DNA of 64,000 bases from Candidatus Amulumruptor caecigallinarius (GCA_944321825.1 CALUMU010000003.1:62001-126000), one strand, 5' to 3'. Shown: positions 18,111-28,388, counted from the stretch's first letter. Notes: generated by a model from the letters alone, not told the origin. Translations and numbers: made by a program.

Positions 18111-18812
18111 ATGCAGACTAACGATTTCAAATTGTTTGCTTCAAAGCACATGGGCATCAACAGCCTTGCGCTTGATAAATATATAACGTCTGTCAACTCG
18201 GACATAAAGGCGAGCTACATATCTCCGACCATCATAGAGGAGCGTCAGCTCAATGTGGCCCAGATGGATGTATTTTCCCGACTTATGATGGATCGTATTA
18301 TCTTCCTTGGCACTGAAGTCAACGATTATACTGCCAATGTAATACAGGCCCAACTCCTATATCTCGACTCTGCCGATCCGGGCAAAGACGTGTCTATCTA
18401 CATTAATTCGCCTGGTGGCTCGGTGTATGCCGGACTTGGCATATATGATACCATGCAGTATATATCAAGCGATGTGGCTACGATATGCACAGGCATCGCG
18501 GCATCTATGGCCGCAGTGTTGCTCGTGGCTGGCACGAAAGGCAAACGTTTCGCTCTGCGCCACTCAAGGGTCATGATACACCAGCCAATGGGAGGTGCGC
18601 AGGGTCAGGCTTCCGACATCGAGATTACAGCTCGTGAGATCCAGAAGTTGAAGCAGGAGCTCTATCACATCATTTCCGACCATTCCGGGCAGCCGTTCGA
18701 GAAGGTGGAACGTGACAGCGACCGAGACTACTGGATGACTTCAGAGGAAGCCAAGGCTTATGGCATGATCGATGACGTATTAATCCGCGCCAAAGATGCA
18801 GCCGACAAGTAA
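18111..18812 (+). CDS. clpP: ATP-dependent Clp protease proteolytic subunit
   Basis: The 233-residue serine peptidase forms the proteolytic chamber used by ClpX. The catalytic triad can be placed at Ser132 ([11 protein letters not shown]), His157 (MIHQPMGG) and Asp206 (DSDRDYWM). An N-terminal extension of about 45 residues precedes the mature core, consistent with a propeptide. I chose 18111 over an in-frame upstream start at 18069 because it fits the promoter spacing and ClpP length. clpX follows after 85 bases. Confidence 0.95.
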   Translation: MQTNDFKLFASKHMGINSLALDKYITSVNSDIKASYISPTIIEERQLNVAQMDVFSRLMMDRIIFLGTEVNDYTANVIQAQLLYLDSADPGKDVSIYINSPGGSVYAGLGIYDTMQYISSDVATICTGIAASMAAVLLVAGTKGKRFALRHSRVMIHQPMGGAQGQASDIEITAREIQKLKQELYHIISDHSGQPFEKVERDSDRDYWMTSEEAKAYGMIDDVLIRAKDAADK

Positions 18813-18854
18813 TCTTGCTATTCGACTAATTTTAACCATCAAAGAAACATTCAA

Positions 18855-18876
18855 GCCTGTTTGGATTTAAACAGGC
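18855..18876 (+). promoter_or_regulatory. perfect hairpin between clpP and clpX
   Basis: GCCTGTTT (18855-18862) and AAACAGGC (18869-18876) form a perfect 8-base-pair stem with a 6-base loop, 21 bases before the clpX start. There is no U-tract, so it is more likely an RNA processing or translational element than a terminator. Confidence 0.5.
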
Positions 18877-18897
18877 ATCAAGAGCCAAAGACATATA

Positions 18898-20160
18898 ATG
18901 GCAAAAAAGAGACAGACCTGTTGCTCGTTTTGCGGCCGCCCGGCCGACATGTCCGAGATGCTGATTCCGAGCCAGATGGGAGATGTTTTCATCTGTTCGG
19001 AATGTGTAGATACACTGCACAATGCACTGAAGGAATACCGTACCGATGTAAACGGCACAGACAAGAACGCTGGAAACGCCAAGCCGGACCTTGACCAGGT
19101 GCCAAAACCTCAGGAAATATGCGATTTCCTTGATAAGTACGTCATAGGGCAGGAAGCCGCCAAGCGCTACCTGTCAGTAGCGGTGTATAACCATTACAAA
19201 CGCCTTGCGCAGCACGAGGACGACGATGTTGACATAGAAAAGAGCAATATCATCCTCGTAGGACCTACAGGTACAGGCAAGACGTTGCTCGCCAAGACCA
19301 TAGCCCGACTTCTCGATGTGCCTTTTACAATTGTGGATGCGACTGTGCTGACTGAAGCCGGCTATGTGGGTGAGGACATCGAGAGTCTGCTGACCCGTCT
19401 GCTCCAGGCTGCGGATTATGATGTGGCGAAGGCTGAACGTGGCATAGTGTTTATCGACGAAATCGACAAGATAGCACGCAAGGGTGACAACCCGTCCATA
19501 ACACGCGATGTCAGCGGCGAGGGCGTGCAGCAGGGGCTCCTGAAACTTTTGGAGGGGTCTATCGTCAATGTGCCGCCCCAAGGCGGACGCAAGCACCCCG
19601 AACAGAAGATGATACCTGTCAATACGAAAAACATCCTGTTTATCTGCGGAGGTGCATTTGACGGCATAGACCGAAAGATAGCGCAACGTCTGAACACGCA
19701 TGTAGTGGGGTATGCGACAAATGCCAGCAAGGCTTCCATCGACCGCAACAATTATCTCAAGTATGTGGCTCCGCAGGATTTGAAGTCGTTTGGACTGATT
19801 CCTGAAATCATAGGCCGTCTTCCTATTCTGACGCATCTCGATCCTCTCGACAGGGATGCGTTGCGCCGGGTGCTTACCGAGCCTAACAACGCCATAATCA
19901 AGCAGTACACCAAACTGTTTGCCATGGACGGTGTCGAGCTTGAGTTCACATCAGAGGCCCTTGATTTGATAGTCGACAAGGCTATCGAATACAAGCTCGG
20001 AGCCCGAGGCTTACGCGCCATTGTCGAGTCAATCATGATAGACCCGATGTTTGAAGTTCCATCCAAAAAGGTGGACAAGTTTGTAGTTACTGCCGATTAC
20101 GCCCTCTGCCAACTTCAAAACGCGCATTTTGAAGCTGCATCATTCTCTGAAGCCAAATAG
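18898..20160 (+). CDS. clpX: ATP-dependent Clp protease ATP-binding subunit ClpX
   Basis: The 420-residue AAA+ unfoldase has an N-terminal C4 zinc domain (CSFCGRP...FICSECV), Walker A GPTGTGKT, the pore loop GYVGED, Walker B IVFIDEIDKIA and the C-terminal small domain with ARGLRAIVE. It unfolds tagged proteins and feeds them to ClpP. All motifs are intact. It is linked to clpP, and recQ follows after 68 bases. Confidence 0.97.
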   Translation: MAKKRQTCCSFCGRPADMSEMLIPSQMGDVFICSECVDTLHNALKEYRTDVNGTDKNAGNAKPDLDQVPKPQEICDFLDKYVIGQEAAKRYLSVAVYNHYKRLAQHEDDDVDIEKSNIILVGPTGTGKTLLAKTIARLLDVPFTIVDATVLTEAGYVGEDIESLLTRLLQAADYDVAKAERGIVFIDEIDKIARKGDNPSITRDVSGEGVQQGLLKLLEGSIVNVPPQGGRKHPEQKMIPVNTKNILFICGGAFDGIDRKIAQRLNTHVVGYATNASKASIDRNNYLKYVAPQDLKSFGLIPEIIGRLPILTHLDPLDRDALRRVLTEPNNAIIKQYTKLFAMDGVELEFTSEALDLIVDKAIEYKLGARGLRAIVESIMIDPMFEVPSKKVDKFVVTADYALCQLQNAHFEAASFSEAK

Positions 20161-20228
20161 ATGGCAATATACCCCTGAAAAATCATGGAATGACCTACTA
20201 AACACCTCTGAAAACACTCCTCGACACG

Positions 20229-22433
20229 ATGACAGCAACCGATATGACTTCAGCACCGACTGCTACCCTTGGGCTCACTACGACGCTTAAGAAATTTTTT
20301 GGCTTCGAGCAATTCAAGGGCAATCAGGAGGCTATCATCCGTAATCTCATAGCAGGGCATGATACGTTTGTATTGATGCCCACAGGCGGCGGCAAGTCCC
20401 TTTGCTACCAGCTGCCCTCGCTGATTATGGATGGAACCGCCATAGTCATATCGCCGTTGATAGCATTGATGAAAAACCAGGTCGATGCCATGCGGCAGTT
20501 CGGGGAGGAGGACGATGTGGCCCATTTCCTCAACTCGTCATTGTCGAAAACTGCCGTTGACAAGGTAAAGGGCGACATTCTCGCGGGACGTACCAAGCTG
20601 CTGTACGTGGCGCCGGAATCGTTGACAAAAGAGGAAAACATCGAATTTCTGAAGACAGTCACCATATCTTTTTATGCCATAGACGAAGCGCACTGCATAT
20701 CGGAATGGGGTCACGATTTCCGGCCTGAGTACCGTAAAATCAGACCGATTATCAACGAAATATGCCGCCGGCCCATCATAGCTCTGACTGCCACTGCCAC
20801 CCCCAAGGTACAGCACGACATCCAGAAAAACCTCGGGATACTCGATGCCGAGGTGTTCAAGTCGTCGTTCAACAGGCAGAATCTATATTATGAGATCCGT
20901 CACAAAACCGCCGATACCGACAAAGAGATAATCCGCTATATCAAGAACAGACCCAGCAAATCGGGCATCATATACTGCCTGAGCCGCAAGAAGGTCGAGG
21001 AACTTGCCGATACTCTCAAGCTTAACGACATCCCGGCTCTCCCGTATCATGCCGGTATGGACAGTACTACCCGGTCAGAGAATCAAGACGCTTTTATACA
21101 CGAAAAAGTAGATGTCATAGTTGCGACTATTGCATTCGGAATGGGCATAGACAAGCCGGATGTCAGGTTTGTGATTCATTACGACATGCCCAAGTCGCTT
21201 GAAGGCTACTATCAGGAGACTGGCCGCGCCGGCAGGGACGGAGGTGAAGGCGAGTGTATCACATTCTATTCGCGCAAAGACCTGCTGCGCATGGAGAAAT
21301 TCATGCAGGGCAAGCCTGTTACCGAGCAGGAAATCGGGAAACAGCTGCTTCAAGAGACTGCGGCTTATGCCGAATCGAGCCTGTGCCGACGCAAAATGCT
21401 GCTACACTATTTCGGCGAACAGTATGATGTGGATAATTGCGGCAACTGCGACAACTGCCGCCACCCGAAGCAAAAGGTAGATTCTACCGAAGAGATATTA
21501 TCGGTGTTGGAAATCCTGTCGACGCTCGGAGGACATCTACGTAACGATATACTGATGGATATACTTCAGGGGCGCGAGACTCCGTCGGTCAAAGCTCTCG
21601 AACATGATTACTCCGACCTGCTCGGAAGCTGCGCGAAGACCGAGGCAAAGCGACTCCAGACCATCATAAGGCAAGGCATCATATCAGGTTTCATCACTCG
21701 CGATATAGACAATTACGCTGTCATCGCCATAACCTCAAAAGGCAGACATTTCTTGGCAAAGCCAGAGAAATTCTATATCCTTGAGGACAACGACTTTAAG
21801 GATGACGATGTAACCGAACACCCCGGAGCTACATGTGCTGCTGATATGCAGCTTTTTGCCATATTGAAAAACCTGCGCAAGTCTGTGGCGCAGAAGACCG
21901 GTCTGCCTTCATACATTATATTCCAGGATCAAAGTCTTGAAGCGATGGCAACATTTTATCCTGTCACGATGGACGACCTGATTGGAATACCAGGAGTAGG
22001 AGAGGGCAAGGCTAAGAAATATGGCAAAGAGTTTATCGAACTCATAGCCCGCTATGTCACAGACAACGAAATCGAACGCCCATTAGATGATTTGCGGGTT
22101 AAAACTCAGCCTAACAAGAGCAAAAACAAACTTGCAATCATCAATGCAATAGACCGGATGATTCCTCTTGACGAGGTCGCAGAATCAAAAGGAATGGAGT
22201 TCGGAGAACTTCTGGAACAGATAGAGTCAATCGTTTTCTCTGGCTGCAAACTCGATATCAGATACTTCCTTAACGATGTCATCGATGACGACATCCAGGA
22301 GGATATATTGAATTATTTCAGAGAAAGCGAAACCGAGGATATTGAAGAAGCGATTAAAGAACTCGGCAGCGATTATACCGAGGAGGAGATACGACTTGTA
22401 AGAATCCGATTTTTTTCAGAGTATGCCAACTGA
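20229..22433 (+). CDS. recQ: ATP-dependent DNA helicase RecQ
   Basis: The 734-residue protein has helicase motifs Walker A (MPTGGGKSLCYQ), DEAH followed by CISEWGHDFRPEY (the RecQ aromatic loop), motif VI QETGRAGRDG, the RQC zinc site (CRRKML...CGNCDNC), a winged helix, and an HRDC domain at about 515-590. About 120 further C-terminal residues (helix-rich, acidic) extend beyond the HRDC domain, as in other Bacteroidales RecQ proteins. It functions in recombination and repair. Confidence 0.95.
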   Translation: MTATDMTSAPTATLGLTTTLKKFFGFEQFKGNQEAIIRNLIAGHDTFVLMPTGGGKSLCYQLPSLIMDGTAIVISPLIALMKNQVDAMRQFGEEDDVAHFLNSSLSKTAVDKVKGDILAGRTKLLYVAPESLTKEENIEFLKTVTISFYAIDEAHCISEWGHDFRPEYRKIRPIINEICRRPIIALTATATPKVQHDIQKNLGILDAEVFKSSFNRQNLYYEIRHKTADTDKEIIRYIKNRPSKSGIIYCLSRKKVEELADTLKLNDIPALPYHAGMDSTTRSENQDAFIHEKVDVIVATIAFGMGIDKPDVRFVIHYDMPKSLEGYYQETGRAGRDGGEGECITFYSRKDLLRMEKFMQGKPVTEQEIGKQLLQETAAYAESSLCRRKMLLHYFGEQYDVDNCGNCDNCRHPKQKVDSTEEILSVLEILSTLGGHLRNDILMDILQGRETPSVKALEHDYSDLLGSCAKTEAKRLQTIIRQGIISGFITRDIDNYAVIAITSKGRHFLAKPEKFYILEDNDFKDDDVTEHPGATCAADMQLFAILKNLRKSVAQKTGLPSYIIFQDQSLEAMATFYPVTMDDLIGIPGVGEGKAKKYGKEFIELIARYVTDNEIERPLDDLRVKTQPNKSKNKLAIINAIDRMIPLDEVAESKGMEFGELLEQIESIVFSGCKLDIRYFLNDVIDDDIQEDILNYFRESETEDIEEAIKELGSDYTEEEIRLVRIRFFSEYAN

Positions 22434-22442
22434 TAGCTGTAG

Positions 22443-23144
22443 ATGATGGATAAAGATATGATGATTCGCTACGCCGACGTGCAGCTCCACCGCAAGGAAC
22501 TGGTGGTGTTGAAACATGTTGATTTCGAGCTCCCTTATGGCGAGTTCGTCTACCTGCTCGGGCGTGTTGGGAGCGGCAAAAGTTCATTCCTTAAATCTTT
22601 GTATGCCGAAGTACCCGTGTACAGCGGCGAAGCGAAGATTTTCGATTATGACCTGACTTCCATACGCCGCAAACAGATTCCATATCTGCGACGTAAAATC
22701 GGGATAGTGTTCCAAGACTTCAGACTTCTCACCGATCGTAACGTATATCAAAACCTGAGCTTCGTATTGTCGGCTACAGGCTGGAAAGACAAAAACGATA
22801 TAGACGGACGTATCGAGACTGTATTGAAAGAGGTCGGTATGCTCAACAAAAGCTATAAAATGCCTCATGAGCTATCGGGAGGCGAACAGCAGCGCATAGT
22901 CATTGCTCGTGCACTGCTTAATTCGCCGGAGCTGATACTTGCAGATGAACCCACCGGGAACTTGGATCCGGCCACAGGAGAGCAGATAGTTGCTCTCCTG
23001 CAAGATATAACCGCGTCCAAAGGCACAAGCGTCATCATGGCGACCCATAATATGATGCTTGTTCAGCAATTTCCCGCCAAGACGTATATTTGCGAGAACA
23101 AACGGATGAAGGCTGAGGACTCCACTGTATCTCATAAAGAATAA
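22443..23144 (+). CDS. ftsE: FtsE-like ABC transporter ATP-binding protein
   Basis: The 233-residue ATPase has Walker A GRVGSGKSS, signature LSGGEQQR, Walker B LILADEPTGNLDP and the H-loop ATHN. The sequence around VYQNLSFVLSATGW and the D-loop matches FtsE, which works with the membrane protein FtsX at the divisome to control peptidoglycan hydrolases. No ftsX lies next to it here, so it would have to be elsewhere. It starts 9 bases after recQ. Confidence 0.85.
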   Translation: MMDKDMMIRYADVQLHRKELVVLKHVDFELPYGEFVYLLGRVGSGKSSFLKSLYAEVPVYSGEAKIFDYDLTSIRRKQIPYLRRKIGIVFQDFRLLTDRNVYQNLSFVLSATGWKDKNDIDGRIETVLKEVGMLNKSYKMPHELSGGEQQRIVIARALLNSPELILADEPTGNLDPATGEQIVALLQDITASKGTSVIMATHNMMLVQQFPAKTYICENKRMKAEDSTVSHKE

Positions 23145-23211
23145 TCAAAATAAACAACAATATAAATTAGACCGTTTTCTCATAAACGACGCAAACAACA
23201 TTACACAACAC

Positions 23212-24528
23212 ATGAAAGTCCTGAAATTCGGAGGCACGTCAGTTGGCTCTGCCCAAAGAATCAAAGACGTTGCCCGACTCGTGCAGCAGCGTGGCAAGAA
23301 CATCATCGTTTTGTCGGCCATGTCCGGTACGACTAACCAATTAGTAGAAATCAGCGGATATCTGTACAACCACAACATTGCCGGTGCCCGCGAGTGTATC
23401 AACGCCCTCGAACAGAAGTATCTCGGTGTGATAGATGAGCTGTATTCAAGTGAGGATTACAAGCAGAAAGCCCGCGAAGTGGTAGGAGCATGTCTCGACT
23501 ATATCCGTGCCTTTACGAAAGAGGTATTTACTCTATTTGAGGAAAAAGCCATACTCAGCCAGGGCGAACTCATGTCGACCAACATGATGCACCTCTATCT
23601 TCAGGAGCAAGGTGTCAACTCGGTTCTGCTGCCGGCTCTCGATTTCATGCGCTTGGACAAAAATTCCGAGGCTGACAGCCATTATATACGTGAGAAGCTC
23701 ACAAAAATCCTCGACGAGCATCAGGATGCCGACCTTTACATCACACAGGGCTTCATATGCCTCAATGCTTATGGCGAGATTGACAATCTGGAGCGTGGCG
23801 GCAGCGACCTGACTGCGTCACTTATCGGAGCTGCCATCAAAGCTGAGGAAATAGAGATCTGGACCGATATCGACGGGATGCACAACAATGACCCCAGATT
23901 TGTCGACAAGACCGATCCCGTAAGGAATCTCCACTTTGAGGAAGCTGCCGAACTGGCTTATTTCGGTGCGAAAATACTGCATCCGACGTGTGTTCTCCCT
24001 GCAAAGCTCAACAACATCCCCGTGAGGCTGCTCAACACCATGCAGCCCGACGCTCCGGGTACGAAAATAGATAACACCCAGGGGTCATGCGCTATCAAGG
24101 CTGTAGCTGCAAAGGACAATATCACAGCTATCAAAATCAAGAGTGGCAGGATGCTCCTCGCTTACGGCTTCCTGCGCAAGGTGTTTGAAATATTCGAGAT
24201 GTACAAGACTCCTATCGACATGGTAACGACATCGGAGGTCGGCGTGTCGGTCACCATCGACAACCGTAAGCATCTCGATGAGATTACCAACGAGTTGAAG
24301 AAACTCGGCACAGTGACTGTCGACGAAGATATGGTAATCATATGCATAGTAGGCGACTTGGAGTGGCAAAACCGTGGCTTCGAGGCAGAGGCTATAGATG
24401 CACTCAAGGAGGTACCTGTACGCATGATTTCGTATGGCGGCAGCAACTACAACATTTCGGTACTTGTGCGCAGAGAGGACAAAGTCGCAGCTCTCAACCT
24501 GTTGAGCAAACGGCTTTTCAATAAATGA
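23212..24528 (+). CDS. lysC: aspartate kinase with ACT domains
   Basis: The 438-residue protein phosphorylates aspartate, the first step towards lysine, diaminopimelate, threonine and methionine. The kinase domain runs from KFGGTSVGS (residues 4-12) to GGSDLTASLIG and EIWTDIDGMHNNDPR, and two ACT-type regulatory regions occupy about 295-435, so feedback control is likely. No homoserine dehydrogenase is fused. lysA follows after a hairpin, which links it to the lysine/diaminopimelate branch. Confidence 0.95.
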   Translation: MKVLKFGGTSVGSAQRIKDVARLVQQRGKNIIVLSAMSGTTNQLVEISGYLYNHNIAGARECINALEQKYLGVIDELYSSEDYKQKAREVVGACLDYIRAFTKEVFTLFEEKAILSQGELMSTNMMHLYLQEQGVNSVLLPALDFMRLDKNSEADSHYIREKLTKILDEHQDADLYITQGFICLNAYGEIDNLERGGSDLTASLIGAAIKAEEIEIWTDIDGMHNNDPRFVDKTDPVRNLHFEEAAELAYFGAKILHPTCVLPAKLNNIPVRLLNTMQPDAPGTKIDNTQGSCAIKAVAAKDNITAIKIKSGRMLLAYGFLRKVFEIFEMYKTPIDMVTTSEVGVSVTIDNRKHLDEITNELKKLGTVTVDEDMVIICIVGDLEWQNRGFEAEAIDALKEVPVRMISYGGSNYNISVLVRREDKVAALNLLSKRLFNK

Positions 24529-24538
24529 CAAATATTTT

Positions 24539-24576
24539 AGGTCTCCGGCTGTCAGATAAAAGGACAGGGGAGACCT
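24539..24576 (+). terminator. hairpin between lysC and lysA, terminator or attenuator
   Basis: AGGTCTCC..CTGTC pairs with GACAG..GGAGACCT across a 9-base loop, with a small internal bulge, followed by TTTAAATT. The stem is strong but the U-tract is short, so partial termination seems likely. Confidence 0.65.
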
Positions 24577-24621
24577 TTAAATTATGAACTGATTTAAATT
24601 TATTTCAGATAGGTACTATTT

Positions 24622-25779
24622 ATGACAAAATTTCCAATAGATACATTGCGCGGACTGCGCACACCGTTTTATTTCTATGACATAGATTTGCTTAATGCAA
24701 CATTGGCCCGGATCAAGGAGTGTTCTGCCTATCCGGGATTCCATGTACATTACGCCGTCAAGGCCAACGTCAATCCGGACATTCTGAAAATCATCGCCGA
24801 GGCTGGATTCGGTGCCGACCTCGTGAGTGGCGGAGAAATCAAGGCGGCGTTAGATGCGGGTTTTAAGCCCAAGGATATGGTTTTTGCCGGAGTAGGCAAG
24901 TCAGACTGGGAAATCGAGCTTGCTTTAGATGCCGATGTAGGTTGTCTGAATGTCGAAAGCGATGCTGAACTTGACGCGATCGAGCGCATCGCACAGCGCA
25001 AAGGCAAGGTCGCAACAGTGGCTCTGAGGGTCAATCCAAATATCGATGCTCATACTCACCACTATATCACCACAGGTCTGGCAGAAAACAAATTCGGCAT
25101 AGCCATGGAGCAGCTTGAACCCATAGTTATGAGAGCTGCAAAGAGCCCTGTACTGGATCTGGCCGGACTTCACTTCCATATCGGCTCTCAGATAACCATT
25201 ACCGAGCCGTTTAAGATGCTTTGCAACAAGATTATTGAGCTCTGCGAGCATTACCGCCAGATGGGCATAGAATTCAGATCGATCAATGTCGGTGGGGGGC
25301 TGGGTATAGATTATGACAATCCCGACGCAAATCCCATTCCTGATTTTGAAAGCTATTTTAAAAGCTTCCACGATAATCTTCCCATCGCTCCCGGGCAGCA
25401 GCTCCACTTCGAGCTCGGACGCAGTGTGGTGGGGCAGTGCGGATCTCTGATTACCTCGGTCATATATGTCAAAGAGGGTGTAAATAAGAAATTTGCCATA
25501 GTGGATGCCGGATTTTCCGAGCTTATCCGTCCGGCACTGTATCAGGCCCACCACCTCATACAGAATCTCACGAGTGCAGACACTCCCGAAAAGTATGATG
25601 TGGTAGGACCGATATGTGAATCATCCGACACTTTCGGAGTCGACGAGATGCTTCCCAAGACCAAGAGGGGAGACATATTTGCACTCCGTTCGGCGGGAGC
25701 ATACGGCGAAATCATGGCCAGCCATTATAACTGCCGCAGTCTCAACCCTGCATTTCTGTATTCAGAAAGTAAAATGTAG
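24622..25779 (+). CDS. lysA: diaminopimelate decarboxylase
   Basis: This PLP enzyme (385 residues) makes lysine from meso-diaminopimelate. The PLP lysine lies in YAVKANVNPDIL near residue 46; HFHIGSQI, GGGLGIDY and CESSDTFG are the other family motifs, the last with the active-site Cys. Length is on the short side but complete. Its 3' end overlaps by 18 bases the convergent gene on the other strand. Confidence 0.95.
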   Translation: MTKFPIDTLRGLRTPFYFYDIDLLNATLARIKECSAYPGFHVHYAVKANVNPDILKIIAEAGFGADLVSGGEIKAALDAGFKPKDMVFAGVGKSDWEIELALDADVGCLNVESDAELDAIERIAQRKGKVATVALRVNPNIDAHTHHYITTGLAENKFGIAMEQLEPIVMRAAKSPVLDLAGLHFHIGSQITITEPFKMLCNKIIELCEHYRQMGIEFRSINVGGGLGIDYDNPDANPIPDFESYFKSFHDNLPIAPGQQLHFELGRSVVGQCGSLITSVIYVKEGVNKKFAIVDAGFSELIRPALYQAHHLIQNLTSADTPEKYDVVGPICESSDTFGVDEMLPKTKRGDIFALRSAGAYGEIMASHYNCRSLNPAFLYSESKM

Positions 25780-28344
25780 CGCCACCTGCACTCCTGAACG
25801 TGACGCGCCGGGAGTATCCCGATAGGTCAACCGCCACACATAGTCGACTCTTAGGACTGTGAATATATTGTCGAGTCCTACAGCAACTTCCATATAAGGT
25901 GTATTCGTCATCTGACGAGTATTTGCGATGGATGGAAACCTGAACAGCCCGGGATTATACTCTGGGTTGTTCTTTTTGCTTAAATGCCCCCATAATCCAC
26001 GGAACGTGAACGCTTCACGCAGTTTCAGCTTCTTAAGGTAAGGTATGTAATTGAATAGGGCTCCGTTAGCCCAATATGTTATATCCCATGAAGCATAGCT
26101 GTCGTTGACAAATTCCATAGGGTTCATCAGCGCAAAACTCTCTGGCTGGATAGTATATGACAAATTAGCATTAGGGATAAGAAGTTGCGGATAGGGAGTT
26201 TTTGACCAGATATGTCCTCCTTTGAGATATATGTCGGTATATCCCCATGCTGAAAACCAGAAACGCTTGATTATACTTGCTTCCGTGCGGTTGATGGTGA
26301 ATTTGCTGCCCATGAAATGCCGGGGACCGTAAGTGTGCGAGAGTGTGAAAATAGGGGCATCCATATTGATGGGCAATCTGAAAGAACGGCCCTGATAAAA
26401 AGTTTCTCCCGGTGCATACCTGAGCATAATCTGCAGTGTGGTCTGGTCATAGTGGGGATAATTTACCCCATCTCCGTCAATGAATGGCATGTAGGCGGTA
26501 GCCTCCTGACGCTCGTACCGTGGCTTTACGCTGATGGAAAAGTTATTGGGGAGTTCGAGGGTGTATCTGAGCTCCGCTACACGGTGGTATGTAATCTGAC
26601 GGTCAGCGTGACGAGTCAGTGACAGAAACACATTGTCTGGATTAGTGAACAGATATTTCTGCCCCAGCTTGTCGATATCGTAGAGATATGTCGCTGCGAT
26701 GGAATGTACGGGAAATTCGTAGGCATGGTATTTCTTCGGCTTAAAAGAATATTCGACATCCGCGCTGTACTTCCATCTATGGTCTTTAAGTCCGTAAGCT
26801 CCATATGCTTTGACAAACCAATGCGGGCTGAGGTTGGCTGTGGTCATCCCACCGAATCTCAGACGGGTACCTTCGAGCTCATTGTAACTGATAGTCGTGT
26901 TAAGAGGGCCGATGTCAAACCGGCTGTCCTTACCGGTAGGTATATATCCAACAGCCATCAATTTGACAAATTTTTCACCCCAATAATAAAGTTTGTTTTG
27001 ACGCAATCTGCTCATCAGCTCGGACATCCCGTCCTGAGCCGAAGATATGGCTTCAGGTCGTGACTTTACCCAATATGTGCTGTCACGTTGCTCTGCGTCT
27101 GCGTCGACCAAGACATCTCCAGAATTATTGTATATCGGGTCATCCGATGTCTCTTCAAGTCGGTGATTGGAATAGGCGGTATGGCGTTCGGAATATACTA
27201 CAGGGGTTCCAGGGATGACTTGTGCTTCTATAGCGAGGTCGTCAAGCATTTTCAGCCGCTTCCCGTCAGGCGATTTCTTAAACGACTGGTTTATGCGCAG
27301 ACTTTTAATATAATTAAGGTTGATGTTTGTGGGTACTCTCATTGAGACACGCTTCACAAACATAGCCGGATCGTTCTTCAACACATACATCCGGCCTGTG
27401 AACCCGAATGTCGAGGTATTGTGGGGAACAAATGAGAGGACAATGCATGTATCACGGTCGACTGTAACTGTATCAGTGAGATAGAATTTATAAAAATCAG
27501 CAGCGATCTTTGACAAAGGACTGACGAACCTGTTCTGCATCAAAGGTATATCGTTTTGATACAAATCCACTTCACGCATCACATCTTCAAAAAACTTCCT
27601 TATACTCTCGGTGTCGGCGATATCATCGATGCCGGCGTTACGCAGCGCGCTAATACGCTCTTTCCGCGCAGAGGGTTGCGCCCTGTAGTACATATGTGAA
27701 AGTTTTTCACGTGTCGACAGGTTCAAAATCGGTTTGCCTGTAATGGACGACGTATCTACATAGTCGGTCAGGAAAGGGAAACGCGACATCAGCCCCTTAT
27801 GCTCCGAAGGGTTGAAGTCGTTGAGACCTAACCTTATACGCTCATATTTGTCATAAGAGTAATAGGGGGATGTCAGAGGATTAGAGAGGTCATCGCTTTC
27901 CCTTATTCTCTGCATCAAGGCTACTGCCGGGTTATCCTTTTTGCTGTAATGCTCTTTTGATTTTTTTACCGTAACCTCACTGAGCAACAGGCCCTCCGGG
28001 TTCATGTCTATAGTGACCGAATTGCCCTCATCGGGTGAAAATTCCAGCATTTTCGGCTCATATCCGATGGATGTGACGTGGTAATGGGTAAATGGACGAG
28101 TAGTGTATATCTTGAATTGGCCTTTTTCGTCAGTAAGTCCATGTAGCTCAGGCCCTTTGAGAGTCACTGCGGCGTAGGGGAGAGGCTCGTGTGTCAAAGA
28201 ATCCCTTACCAAGCCACTCACCTTGATGCCAAGCGGTTGAGCTGACAGCGTCAGCGAGCATAGAGCGATTACAGGGAGTAAGATTACAATAAAAAAAGAG
28301 CGTTTATCCACGATTGTATCGTATATTTGCACAAATTTAGTCAT
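25762..28344 (-). CDS. DUF5686 outer-membrane protein with carboxypeptidase-regulatory domain
   Basis: The 860-residue protein has an N-terminal signal peptide (hydrophobic stretch ending LTLSAQ), a CarboxypepD_reg-like beta-sandwich (about 38-130, VSGLVRDSLTHEPLPYAAVTL), and a long DUF5686 region predicted to form a beta-barrel, ending in aromatic F-T-F. Such proteins occur throughout Bacteroidetes; their function is not established. A perfect TAAATTTG box on this strand (28339 down to 28332) covers codons 2-5 of the listed start, so translation may begin at the GTG at 28311, which still leaves an intact signal peptide. It converges on lysA with an 18-base overlap. Confidence 0.85.
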   Translation of the reverse strand: MTKFVQIYDTIVDKRSFFIVILLPVIALCSLTLSAQPLGIKVSGLVRDSLTHEPLPYAAVTLKGPELHGLTDEKGQFKIYTTRPFTHYHVTSIGYEPKMLEFSPDEGNSVTIDMNPEGLLLSEVTVKKSKEHYSKKDNPAVALMQRIRESDDLSNPLTSPYYSYDKYERIRLGLNDFNPSEHKGLMSRFPFLTDYVDTSSITGKPILNLSTREKLSHMYYRAQPSARKERISALRNAGIDDIADTESIRKFFEDVMREVDLYQNDIPLMQNRFVSPLSKIAADFYKFYLTDTVTVDRDTCIVLSFVPHNTSTFGFTGRMYVLKNDPAMFVKRVSMRVPTNINLNYIKSLRINQSFKKSPDGKRLKMLDDLAIEAQVIPGTPVVYSERHTAYSNHRLEETSDDPIYNNSGDVLVDADAEQRDSTYWVKSRPEAISSAQDGMSELMSRLRQNKLYYWGEKFVKLMAVGYIPTGKDSRFDIGPLNTTISYNELEGTRLRFGGMTTANLSPHWFVKAYGAYGLKDHRWKYSADVEYSFKPKKYHAYEFPVHSIAATYLYDIDKLGQKYLFTNPDNVFLSLTRHADRQITYHRVAELRYTLELPNNFSISVKPRYERQEATAYMPFIDGDGVNYPHYDQTTLQIMLRYAPGETFYQGRSFRLPINMDAPIFTLSHTYGPRHFMGSKFTINRTEASIIKRFWFSAWGYTDIYLKGGHIWSKTPYPQLLIPNANLSYTIQPESFALMNPMEFVNDSYASWDITYWANGALFNYIPYLKKLKLREAFTFRGLWGHLSKKNNPEYNPGLFRFPSIANTRQMTNTPYMEVAVGLDNIFTVLRVDYVWRLTYRDTPGASRSGVQVALHFTF
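28332..28339 (-). promoter_or_regulatory. possible -7 box for the DUF5686 gene
   Basis: On the minus strand TAAATTTG overlaps codons 2-5 of the longest reading of the DUF5686 gene. If it is the promoter element, the true start is downstream, probably the GTG at 28311. No TTTG is seen 19 bases upstream. Confidence 0.35.
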
Positions 28345-28388
28345 TTATGACGTTGGCACATTGTTAAAAATACATATCATATTGCACC

